A stretch of 64,000 nt of DNA from Clostridia bacterium (lineage in GTDB: Bacteria > Bacillota > Clostridia > Christensenellales > Aristaeellaceae), in assembly GCA_017509255.1 (NCBI GenBank), contig JAFWQA010000037.1:35992-99991 (forward strand), in the 5' to 3' direction. Position numbers and translations under genes: made by a program. The notes beneath the pieces are model-generated. The model saw only the letters and a program-made list of their open reading frames with translations, made no database searches and was not told where the DNA came from. Positions 45,805-53,828 of the stretch are shown here, piece after piece. The stretch's first letter is position 1. Every line of letters begins with the position of its first letter.

Positions 45805-48800
45805 GTGCAGTAGTTGATAAAATTGAAAGTATCTTGACAGATGCATATTCTGTTCCCAATTACGTTGATCTGATTCAGGAAATACTGAATGATGTACACA
45901 TTGTCGCACCGAATAGTCCACGTAAGGAATACACCAATTTTTCTTCTCACATAGAGAGCTATACTCATGTAGGTACCTATACCAGCCCTGATGGTAAGAA
46001 AATTATTGTGCTGGCTGTGGAACTGAAAAACCAGACTTATGTGGAAAACTCAAGAAGCACGCAGCGAAGCTATGCGAAGAAGCTTATTGAAAATGCCAAT
46101 GCGGATGCAGCGCTGGTTGCATTCTATACTCCTGGTGATCCTCGCTGGCGTTTGTCGTTTGTTCGTCTGGATTATGAAATTAAAATCGAAAACGGAAAAC
46201 TCAAAAACCAAGAAAACATGACCCCGGCGCGACGGTTTTCCTTCTTGGTTGGCAAGGATGAACCGTGTCATACCGCAATTGAACGTTTTCGCTTGTTCCT
46301 GGAAAAACATAATTCTTATCCATCACTAGATGATTTGGAAAATGCTTTTAGTGTGGAAGCAGTTACAAAAGAATTCTTTGGATTATACTGCGAGAAATTT
46401 CATCAATTACGTGAAGCTCTCGAAAAGAATACTGATTTTGTGGAAGAAGCAAAGCTGCACAATTACACATCTGCTCAGTTCGCAAAGAAGCTAATGGGGC
46501 AGATAGTCTTTCTATATTTTCTGCAGAAAAAGGGCTGGCTGGGCGTCAGTGCATGGCCGCGCCAGTTATCTGAAACAGAATACAAAACTGCTTTCTATGC
46601 AAGAGGTACAAAATCCCGCGAACTGATTCCGATGGTATATGCAAAAGCGGATGAAAATACCTATCGTATCAATGCTACTGCCTTAAATCGACTTTCAGAT
46701 GAAGATGAAACCTTCTTAAGCACGTGCGTACGTGGTGAGCCTTGGGGTACAGGACCACATAATTTCATGCGCAAACTCTTTGAACAGTCAGAAAAAAAGA
46801 GCGCGAACTTCTATGATGATTATCTGGAACCATTATTTTACGAAGCGCTGAATGTCAATCGTGGAGAACAAGGATATGATCCTGCATTACATTGTCGCAT
46901 TCCTTTCTTAAGTGGTGGTTTGTTCGAACCGATTGACGGTTATGATTGGAAGCATAATCGCTTTGCAATTCCCAATAATATTTTTTCTAATAAAAAAGAT
47001 CATAAGGATAGGTTGGCTGATGGCATACTGGATATTTTTGATCGCTACAACTTCACCATGAGCGAGGACGAACCTCTTGAACGTGAAGTAGCAATTGATC
47101 CTGAAATGCTGGGGAAGGTGTTTGAAAACCTGCTGGATGTGAATGACCGCAAGGGTAAAGGGGCATTCTATACACCGCGTGAAATCGTACATTACATGTG
47201 TCAGGAAAGTTTGATCAATTACTTGACTAATTCGATGAATGTCTCTGAGGCAGCAATCCGTGATTTTATTCTCTATGGCGATTTCATGAAGGATGAAGAT
47301 GCAAGCGTTTTGCAGCGTGCTAAAAATGGTGACTCTTATGATCTGTGGGTGTCAGAAGAGTTATATGCGTTGAATTCCAATGGATCCATAAAAACAGACC
47401 GTATGATTGAATTAGATAAGGCGTTGCAGAATGTTCGCGTTGCTGATCCTGCTGTGGGTTCCGGTGCTTTTCCTCTTGGAATGTTAAATGAGATTGTTCG
47501 TGCACGGCAAAACATTACAACCTACCTAGATATTACACAAAAAATAATCGATCCAAAGGGAGCATCAAGAGAAATTCGTTATAGGCGTATCAATGACCGC
47601 AGTGCCCATCAATTGAAATACGACACTATTCGCAATTGCATTTTTGCCGTGGATATCGAGCCTTCTGCTGTGGACATCGCTCAATTACGTCTTTGGCTTG
47701 CACTTGTAATTGACGACGAAATTGATCCTAATGCTGCTACTGCACTGGAAGGACACAGAAATCCCCTGCCCTTGCCCAACCTGGAATGCAATATACTATG
47801 TGGGAACAGTTTGATTGATGAATTTGAAGGCATTAAGCTGATAAATGAAAGTGATATCATCCGCACTGCAAACAAAGAGATGCAGGTAAATATTTATCAG
47901 AGTGCCTTTGATGCAACGCTGCTTAGATTAATTGAAAAGCAGCAAGAGTTATTCAAATGCACTAGCACTGATAATAAATACCAACTCTTGCAGGATATTG
48001 AAGCACTACGTGATGATGTAATAATGTCACAGTTGCGCGGTACAGCTACGGCTGAACAAATACAAAAATATGAAGAAACAAAAGGATTATCATCCAAACC
48101 CTTTGTGCTTTGGCAACTGGATTTTGCAAGGGTCTTCAGGGAAAAGGGTGGGTTTGATATTATTATTGGAAATCCTCCATACATACAATTACAAAAAACG
48201 ATTAATGAGGAAACTGGTGAAAAACTTGGTGATCAGTATGAATCCCTCAGATTTGCTTCTTATACAAAAACAGGTGATATATATTGCCTTTTCTATGAAA
48301 AGGGACTGTGGTTACTTCATGATAAAGGAGTACTTACTTTCATAACTAGTAATAAATGGATGCGGGCGGGTTATGGCGAAAAGCTACGCGGCTTATTTGC
48401 AAAGCAAACAAATCCCATCGCTTTAATAGACTTTGCCGGACAAAAAGTATTTGAGTCTGCTACGGTTGATGTAAACATATTGACCTTCACTAAAGAAAAA
48501 AACGCGGGAAAAACAGAAGCTTGTATCATTAAGGAAAAGTGTACAGGCTATATGAGCGTTTATTTTAAGCAACATAGCACAACTTCTTCTTTCATTGGTT
48601 CTTCAGCATGGAGTATTTTGTCGAATGTAGAAGCTAGTATCCAAGAAAAAATAAAGAAAGTTGGTCTTCCACTTGCACAATGGCAAGTAAATATTTATCG
48701 TGGAATTCTAACTGGTTACAACCAAGCTTTTATTATTGACGATGGCATCAAAGAACAATTGATAAAAGAAGACCCTCGATCGGCTGAATTAATACGACCG

Positions 48801-49442
48801 ATTTTGAGAGGCCGTGATATACAACGCTTTGCTTATAACTATGCAAATCTATGGGTGATAAACGTCCACAATGGAATCAAAGAGCTTGGTATACCGCCTA
48901 TCGATATTGATGATTATCCCGCAATAAAAGCGCATCTTGATCAATTCTATCCCAAACTAGCAATTAGAGCTGATCGTGGAGTGACTCCTTACAATCTTCG
49001 TAACTGTGCTTATTTGAACGATTTATCTATGCAAAAGATTGTATGGGGAGAAATATCCGATAAGCCTAAATTTGCCATAGATATCAACGGTGAGTATATA
49101 CCAGAAGCAACTACATTTATGATGACCGGAGATCATCTTAAATATTTGCTTTGTATCCTCAATTCTACTTTTTCTGAGTATTATTTTGCTAAGATTGGTA
49201 CAACTACAGGCATGGGAACATTGAGATGGAAAAAATATTTGATAGAAACTCTTCCTATACCGAAAACTTCTGAAAAAGACATATATGAATGCGAACACAT
49301 GCTTGATCTTATTTTAGAGTCTTCAGAAAACGATAGAGCTTTGTATATTCATATGCTAAATGAGACAATTTATAGTATGCTGGGATTCACAGATGAAGAA
49401 ATTGCAGCCATTGAAGAGATTGTTGCTCAAGGAGCACATTAA
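45795..49442 (+). CDS. Eco57I-type N6-adenine DNA methylase with invertible specificity domain
   Basis: 1215 aa. SAM motif I DPAVGSGAF starts at 551 and catalytic motif IV NPPYIQ at 793. The N-terminal ~150 residues (IIVLAVELKNQTYVENSRSTQR, AALVAFYTPGDPRW) are typical of large Eco57I/type IIG-like proteins; a nuclease role for them is only possible. Residues from ~920 on form the TaqI-like target-recognition domain (WQVNIYRGILTGYNQAF, LIRPILRGRDIQRF, TTGMGTLRWKKYLIETLPIPK). That last part lies inside an invertible segment. ATG 45795 has GGAAGG 6 nt upstream; ATG 45801 (ATGA overlap) is equally plausible. Confidence 0.85.
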   Translation: MQMSAVVDKIESILTDAYSVPNYVDLIQEILNDVHIVAPNSPRKEYTNFSSHIESYTHVGTYTSPDGKKIIVLAVELKNQTYVENSRSTQRSYAKKLIENANADAALVAFYTPGDPRWRLSFVRLDYEIKIENGKLKNQENMTPARRFSFLVGKDEPCHTAIERFRLFLEKHNSYPSLDDLENAFSVEAVTKEFFGLYCEKFHQLREALEKNTDFVEEAKLHNYTSAQFAKKLMGQIVFLYFLQKKGWLGVSAWPRQLSETEYKTAFYARGTKSRELIPMVYAKADENTYRINATALNRLSDEDETFLSTCVRGEPWGTGPHNFMRKLFEQSEKKSANFYDDYLEPLFYEALNVNRGEQGYDPALHCRIPFLSGGLFEPIDGYDWKHNRFAIPNNIFSNKKDHKDRLADGILDIFDRYNFTMSEDEPLEREVAIDPEMLGKVFENLLDVNDRKGKGAFYTPREIVHYMCQESLINYLTNSMNVSEAAIRDFILYGDFMKDEDASVLQRAKNGDSYDLWVSEELYALNSNGSIKTDRMIELDKALQNVRVADPAVGSGAFPLGMLNEIVRARQNITTYLDITQKIIDPKGASREIRYRRINDRSAHQLKYDTIRNCIFAVDIEPSAVDIAQLRLWLALVIDDEIDPNAATALEGHRNPLPLPNLECNILCGNSLIDEFEGIKLINESDIIRTANKEMQVNIYQSAFDATLLRLIEKQQELFKCTSTDNKYQLLQDIEALRDDVIMSQLRGTATAEQIQKYEETKGLSSKPFVLWQLDFARVFREKGGFDIIIGNPPYIQLQKTINEETGEKLGDQYESLRFASYTKTGDIYCLFYEKGLWLLHDKGVLTFITSNKWMRAGYGEKLRGLFAKQTNPIALIDFAGQKVFESATVDVNILTFTKEKNAGKTEACIIKEKCTGYMSVYFKQHSTTSSFIGSSAWSILSNVEASIQEKIKKVGLPLAQWQVNIYRGILTGYNQAFIIDDGIKEQLIKEDPRSAELIRPILRGRDIQRFAYNYANLWVINVHNGIKELGIPPIDIDDYPAIKAHLDQFYPKLAIRADRGVTPYNLRNCAYLNDLSMQKIVWGEISDKPKFAIDINGEYIPEATTFMMTGDHLKYLLCILNSTFSEYYFAKIGTTTGMGTLRWKKYLIETLPIPKTSEKDIYECEHMLDLILESSENDRALYIHMLNETIYSMLGFTDEEIAAIEEIVAQGAH
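48554..48579 (+). repeat. Left inversion site inside the methylase gene
   Basis: A 26-bp segment beginning GAGCGTTTATTTTAAGC. It matches, inverted, 22 of 26 positions of 50338-50363, with 16 of the first 17 identical. It encodes SVYFKQHS, the point where the specificity domain starts. Confidence 0.75.
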
Positions 49443-49444
49443 AA

Positions 49445-50332
49445 TCATCGAAATGCTTCAGTAGCAAAATCAATAACATATTGTCGTTCCTCTACAGACA
49501 AGCCATAAGCATCGAAAACCAAACTATTAAGTTTATACTCAAGATCTTCGCAATCCTTGCCTTGAGCGATTCGTTCAAGAATTAAAGCAAGTAATTCTTT
49601 GTACGGTTCTTGATCGTGCTCTTGTAGTTTGGGTATTCGAATAGGTTCAAGTGCTTGTACACTTATGATTAGGTCCCCGGTACCTGTCTTAGGAGATTCT
49701 TTCAACAGATAATTTCCCATTATCGAATTCAATACAGCTACAAGATACTCTATACCATCACCAGTTGCAAAACAAGTACTGTCCAAGCAAAGGAGGCCTG
49801 TATTATCATAACTAAAACGCAACTTTGAACCTATACGTTTCCATATTATCTTTTGCCTGCTAAAATCGTTCCAATAATTGATACTATCTTGCGTTTCAAA
49901 CCACATATTGTTTGTTTTCTTTCTTGCTTTAACTTCACGACCTGCAATTATATACCTTTTTCCGCTCTGTTCTAATCGTTCAATTCCATATGATAGCAAG
50001 TATTTTTTGATGGCGGGATAATCATCAATGTTATAATGCCGACTTGGGAATGTACAAATAAGCCATAAATTTGCAAAATCGTATGAGAAGCGCTGTATAT
50101 CACGACCTCTTAAAATTGGTCGAATTATCTCAGCAGATTTGGGGTCTTCTGCAATAAGTGCATTCTTTTGTTCTGTTGTTATAATAAAAGCATCGTTGAA
50201 TCCTGTTTTAATACCAAAGTTAATACGTATGTTCCAATCACAGAGTGGTACACCTTTTTCTTTTATCTTCTGCTTGATTCTAGCTTCGACTGGATTATAA
50301 ATAATCCATGCAGTATCGTAATCCAAGTTCAT
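49445..50332 (-). CDS. Silent alternative methylase specificity domain (inverted cassette)
   Basis: 295 codons from the first ATG, but homology starts upstream. The same frame is open back to 50392 and reads SVYIKRYGIF before MNLDYDTAWIIYNPVEARIKQKIKEKGVPL. This aligns with SVYFKQHS...SSAWSILSNVEASIQEKIKKVGLPL of the methylase. Later blocks also match (FGIKTGFNDAFII, AEIIRPILRGRDIQRFSYDFANLWLI, LKESPKTGTGDLIISVQALEPIRIP). It lacks methylase motifs and a proper start, and its stop is 2 bp from the methylase stop, tail to tail. After inversion it would replace the current target-recognition domain in frame. Confidence 0.85.
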   Translation of the reverse strand: MNLDYDTAWIIYNPVEARIKQKIKEKGVPLCDWNIRINFGIKTGFNDAFIITTEQKNALIAEDPKSAEIIRPILRGRDIQRFSYDFANLWLICTFPSRHYNIDDYPAIKKYLLSYGIERLEQSGKRYIIAGREVKARKKTNNMWFETQDSINYWNDFSRQKIIWKRIGSKLRFSYDNTGLLCLDSTCFATGDGIEYLVAVLNSIMGNYLLKESPKTGTGDLIISVQALEPIRIPKLQEHDQEPYKELLALILERIAQGKDCEDLEYKLNSLVFDAYGLSVEERQYVIDFATEAFR

Positions 50333-50337
50333 AAAGA

Positions 50338-50363
50338 TGCCATATCGCTTAATATAAACGCTC
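50338..50363 (-). repeat. Right inversion site at the head of the silent cassette
   Basis: On the minus strand it begins GAGCGTTTATATTAAGC, pairing with the site at 48554-48579. The two copies bound a 1.8-kb segment holding both specificity domains. Confidence 0.75.
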
Positions 50364-50388
50364 CTTATAAATAAGCAAAAAGGAGCGT
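50358..50388 (+). promoter_or_regulatory. Inverted repeat over the invertase ribosome site
   Basis: ACGCTCCTT (50358-50366) and AAGGAGCGT (50380-50388) are complementary. The right arm contains the AGGAG ribosome site of the invertase and is also a partial third copy of the inversion-site head (AGGAGCGTATAT). It could hide the ribosome site in mRNA, or serve as an extra recombinase site. Confidence 0.6.
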
Positions 50389-50394
50389 ATATCT

Positions 50395-51000
50395 ATGAAT
50401 TATGGCTACATTCGTGTCAGTAGTGACAAACAGACAGTGGAGAACCAACGGTTTGAAATCAAGCGCTTTGCTGAGCAACAAGACATTCATATCAATGGAT
50501 GGATCGAGGAAACCATCAGTGGCACCAAGAACTATGACAAAAGAGAATTAGGAAAGTTGTTAAATAAGGTAACGAAAGGGGATTTAATCATCTGCGCAGA
50601 ATTAAGCCGCTTGGGACGTAACTTATTTATGATTATGGAGATACTGAATATCTGCATGACAAAAGAATGCAAGGTTTGGACAATCAAAGATAACTACCGC
50701 TTGGGTGATGACATTCAAAGTAAGGTACTTGCTTTTGCCTTTGGTCTGTCAGCAGAAATTGAAAGAAATCTAATCAGTCAAAGAACTAAAGAAGCTTTAG
50801 CTCGAAAAAAGGCAGAAGGAGTTGTTCTTGGACGACCAAAGGGAAGAAAGTCAGAACATGTCAAACTATCAGGAAAAGAAGAAATAGTAAGAGATTTACG
50901 GAAACAAGGTTTATCCCAACGCCAAATTGCGGTTATTTACAAAGTGAACAGAATGACTGTTGCTAAGTTTATTAAGGAACATGGCTTGGATGTTTTATGA
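50395..51000 (+). CDS. Mpi-family serine DNA invertase
   Basis: 201 aa serine recombinase. Catalytic Ser9 lies in YGYIRVSSDKQTVENQRFEI, followed by LIICAELSRLGRNLFMIMEIL, AFGLSAEIERNLISQRTKEAL and ARKKAEGVVLGRPKGRK. A C-terminal helix-turn-helix is present (EIVRDLRKQGLSQRQIAVIYKVNRMTVAKFI). It matches the Mpi 'master invertase' type, which can act on several loci. It lies 32 bp outside the right inversion site and does not itself invert. AGGAG is 9 nt before the ATG. Confidence 0.9.
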   Translation: MNYGYIRVSSDKQTVENQRFEIKRFAEQQDIHINGWIEETISGTKNYDKRELGKLLNKVTKGDLIICAELSRLGRNLFMIMEILNICMTKECKVWTIKDNYRLGDDIQSKVLAFAFGLSAEIERNLISQRTKEALARKKAEGVVLGRPKGRKSEHVKLSGKEEIVRDLRKQGLSQRQIAVIYKVNRMTVAKFIKEHGLDVL

Positions 51001-51201
51001 AATATGAATATTATATTCAGAACTGTTGAAGCGAATCAAATGAGGGAAAAGAGATATTACCTATTTCCTGTGGATTTATACAACAAAACACGTGCGTATC
51101 ACAACAAAACAGGAAGGAATCAGAAGCTCAGCCTTTGAATAGTAGCAATGACATAAATAACCAAAGATTGATATATCATCCGAAAGGAGGAGAATCCATA
51201 A

Positions 51202-51750
51202 ATGGTAAACGAAACAGAGAAAGAAGCTTTTGAACAGCTGAAGGTAAAGAATCAGACGGTCAATGCTGTCTATTTCCATAAACCAGAGGAAGATAACGGA
51301 TACCTGAGCAACTGGTATCCAGCGACCTTCGTTCTGGATGGACAAACCTTCACCTCCACCGAGCAGTACATCATGTATTCCAAATGTAAGCTCTGCGGGC
51401 ATGAGGAACACATGGCCCAAATCATGAATACCGATGATCCTGCTGTACAGCAGGCTATCGGTCAGAGCAAGGATATGGGCTATATCTTTGTGGATCAGGC
51501 ATGGAGAGGCATGAGGTAGGCTGTAGCTCACCGTTGCCTAAAGGCTAAGTTTGCTCAGAATGAAGACCTGCTTAGAAAACTCCTCGCTACCGGCGATGCC
51601 TGGCTGGTGGAATGTGTAAACTTCGACAAGAACTGGGCATGCGGTATCTCCCTGTATGACGAAGCCAGAAAGGATACCGCCAACTGGCAGGGCACCAATA
51701 TCCTCGGCTTTACCCTGATGGAAGTCAGGGAAGAACTGAGGAAAGGATGA
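51202..51750 (+). pseudogene. NADAR-domain gene interrupted by one in-frame TAG
   Basis: Codons 1-105 read FHKPEEDNGYLSNWYPATFVLDGQTFTSTEQYIMYSK, the NADAR/YbiA start (ADP-ribosylated-nucleotide or riboflavin-intermediate hydrolase superfamily). TAG stands at 51517-51519. The same frame continues for 77 codons as AVAHRCLKAKFAQNEDLLRKLLATGDAWLVE, then DTANWQGTNILGFTLMEVREEL, the normal C-terminal half. A single CAG-to-TAG change explains the break. Either a fresh pseudogene or translated by suppression. AAAGGAGG precedes the ATG. Confidence 0.8.
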
Positions 51751-51785
51751 CATTTCTGCTTATGCTGCAGAACCGGAGGAACAAT

Positions 51786-52103
51786 ATGACTGGTAAGTAT
51801 AAAGTAATTACCCTTTGCGGCAGTACCCGATTCAAGGATGCTTTTATGGAAGCACAGAAGCGGCTGACACTGGAAGGAAATATCGTTATCAGTGTCGGTA
51901 TGTTCGGACACTCCGGAGATGAAGAAGTCTGGAGCGAAGGAACCAAGGAAATGCTGGACGATATGCACAAAAGGAAGATCGATATGGCTGACGAGATCTA
52001 CGTGATCAACGTCGGAGGTTATATCGGCTCCAGCACCAGGTCAGAAATCGAGTATGCTGCTGCGGCCGGGAAACCCGTCAGGTATCTGGAACCAATGTCA
52101 TGA
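51786..52103 (+). CDS. Nucleoside 2-deoxyribosyltransferase-like protein
   Basis: 105 aa from ATG 51786 with GGAGG 6 nt upstream. ITLCGSTRFKDAFMEAQKRLTLEGNIVISVGMFGHSGD, KRKIDMADEIYVINVGGYIGSSTRSEIEYAAAAGKPVRYL is the Rossmann-like core of the family (catalytic Glu probably in SEIEYA). Neighbouring a NADAR gene, it may act on nucleotide-derived metabolites; actual substrate unknown. Confidence 0.75.
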   Translation: MTGKYKVITLCGSTRFKDAFMEAQKRLTLEGNIVISVGMFGHSGDEEVWSEGTKEMLDDMHKRKIDMADEIYVINVGGYIGSSTRSEIEYAAAAGKPVRYLEPMS

Positions 52104-52142
52104 GACAGGATCCGGCGGATTTGGAGAGTACCGACAATATAA

Positions 52143-52190
52143 AATGGCATCCTGAAAACTCACAGTGAGTCAGCAGGATGCCATTATTTT
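52143..52190. terminator. Terminator between convergent genes
   Basis: AATGGCATCCTG (52143-52154) and CAGGATGCCATT (52174-52185), enclosing a smaller ACTCAC/GTGAGT stem, then TTTTC. Confidence 0.75.
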
Positions 52191-52212
52191 CTATGAGAGA
52201 GGCGCAGGCGCA

Positions 52213-53229
52213 TTATTGTAATCTGCGGATAGCGCGCTCTATTTCATCGAGTTCTTCTCCGCTCACGATACCCCATTCCTCGCGCAGCAATCGCAGCTGT
52301 TCCCGGTAGGCTTCTATGGCCTTGGGCGCATTGCCAAGGATCTCATAGATATGCGCAATGCTGTTGGCGCTGTCGGTAAACTTGGGCGAAGGCTGAAGCT
52401 CCTGACCCCTGCGATACCAGGCAACAGCCTTATCATATTCCTGACGCAGGGTATAGATGTCTGCTATAGTGACCGCCCAGCACCATTCTTGGTTTTCCAT
52501 GTTTTCCAGCTCATCCAGGAAGGATGCGGCCTCTTCTTTTTCACCTGCCGCCTGCGCGATCATGTATCGGTACATGGGTACGCGGAACGTGCTGTCCATA
52601 CATGCCAGCTTCTTCATCCATTGGCGCGCCTCCGGGAGACGCCGGTCATCGATCAGATTATCCAGCAGCCACATCAGAGCAGCGCGGTTATCGGGATTGC
52701 GGCTGCAGTAATCGCTGAACCATTCGATCAGCGCATGGTGATTTCGTACATTCCAATCAGATATATAGCTGCCCCAGGCGTTTGCCAGCTCACTGATTGC
52801 GTCCCGATCACCGCCCGTTTTCTCTACAGCTTCTTTGCCATATTTTACTGCCAGCAAACGATACTGTTCTGCCTGATGGTTATAAAGCTTTGTCAGCAAA
52901 GTATTCGCCTGCCCGGCATGTTCAGGCAGCTCCAGGAAAGAAGTGAGATGCTGTACTAGCTGCCGTTCCTCTGCTCCTTCAAGCAAGCCCATACTGTAGA
53001 TTCGGTTTTCAATGCGCTCCATTTGCTGTTCTGGGGCCATAGCAAAGAGCTGATCGATCGTGACGCCAAAGAAGACGGCAATACGAGGCAGCATTTGCAC
53101 GTCCGGCATACTGGTGCCACGCTCCCATTTGCTGATGGACTGCGCTGTCACGTTCAACGCTTCCGCAAGAGCCTCCTGCGTGAGTCCCCGATCTTCCCGC
53201 AGACGGCGAATTTCTTTTCCCATTTCCAT
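52213..53229 (-). CDS. XRE-family regulator with TPR-like sensor region
   Basis: 338 aa from ATG 53229 with AAGGAGG 8 nt upstream. The N-terminal HTH is MGKEIRRLREDRGLTQEALAEALNVTAQSISKWERGTSMPDVQMLPRIAVFFGVTIDQLF. The rest is helical with TPR-like repeats (YTLRQEYDKAVAWYRRGQELQPSPKF, IAHIYEILGNAPKAIEAYREQL). Such proteins sense peptides or partner proteins. Located at the right border of the AT-rich island; target unknown. Confidence 0.85.
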   Translation of the reverse strand: MEMGKEIRRLREDRGLTQEALAEALNVTAQSISKWERGTSMPDVQMLPRIAVFFGVTIDQLFAMAPEQQMERIENRIYSMGLLEGAEERQLVQHLTSFLELPEHAGQANTLLTKLYNHQAEQYRLLAVKYGKEAVEKTGGDRDAISELANAWGSYISDWNVRNHHALIEWFSDYCSRNPDNRAALMWLLDNLIDDRRLPEARQWMKKLACMDSTFRVPMYRYMIAQAAGEKEEAASFLDELENMENQEWCWAVTIADIYTLRQEYDKAVAWYRRGQELQPSPKFTDSANSIAHIYEILGNAPKAIEAYREQLRLLREEWGIVSGEELDEIERAIRRLQ

Positions 53230-53371
53230 GATGAAGACCTCCTTCCTTTTGTAATTCCATCGTATCAGAAACATGGACAGTAAAACAGCGACTGGCACGT
53301 CAGACCACTCGCTTGTCAGTTGAATTCATGATCCATCGCAGATCGCTGCATGGGTATAGTTTTACCCTGTA

Positions 53372-53557
53372 TTAAATGTCGATCTCGAAGATGAGGTCGA
53401 GTTCCTTGAACTTGCCGTAATCGGAGATATCGGTGGGGATGAAGCCGACGTAGCGGAAGCCTTTCTTGGCGTATTCGTCAATGATCAGGCGATGGTCCTC
53501 GGACTTGGCGCCGATGAATTTGGAGATCTCAATGTGGACGTACTCGTATTTTTTCAT
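53372..53557 (-). CDS. DUF4177-type small protein
   Basis: 61 aa, MKKYEYVHIEISKFIGAKSEDHRLIIDEYAKKGFRYVGFIP. This is the DUF4177 layout (amphipathic strand-helix, then GFRYVG). AAAGGA precedes the ATG. Function unknown. Confidence 0.75.
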   Translation of the reverse strand: MKKYEYVHIEISKFIGAKSEDHRLIIDEYAKKGFRYVGFIPTDISDYGKFKELDLIFEIDI

Positions 53558-53627
53558 GGGAATTCAGTCCTTTCGATGGATGTTACGGATGTATTATAGC
53601 GGGGAAGAGGGAGGGAGACAAGAGGAT

Positions 53628-53702
53628 GATTCGTTAGCAGATATGTGCTAGCCCCCTCATCCGTCAGCTTCGCTGACACCTTCTCCACCAAGGAGAAGGC
53701 TT
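53628..53702 (+). repeat. Dispersed stem-loop repeat, copy 1 (left of ImmA-like gene)
   Basis: Starts GATTCGTTAGCAG and reaches GCCCCCTCATCC. It ends in two stems: GTCAGC/GCTGAC and CCTTCTCC/GGAGAAGG. It has the same length and order as the copy at 55720-55794, in direct orientation. Confidence 0.8.
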
Positions 53703-53828
53703 ATGCCGTCTTTCTTTTCATAGAATCTTAAGAGAACGGAAATGGAACGTTCCTTTACAGCACAAAAATTTTGTGCTATTGTAGGTGCGAATGAAGGGGA
53801 ACAGAGTGAAAAGGAAGGAGGGGAGCGC

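Noticed and set aside
37205-49442. BREX or DISARM system
   Set aside because: No PglZ phosphatase, BrxC ATPase, DUF1998 (DrmB) or DrmA helicase; the PLD domain is fused to a SNF2 motor instead of being a separate DrmC.
49445-50332. Independent protein-coding gene for a small methylase subunit
   Set aside because: It has no ribosome site at the ATG, lacks catalytic motifs, and its homology to the specificity domain begins upstream of the ATG in the same frame.
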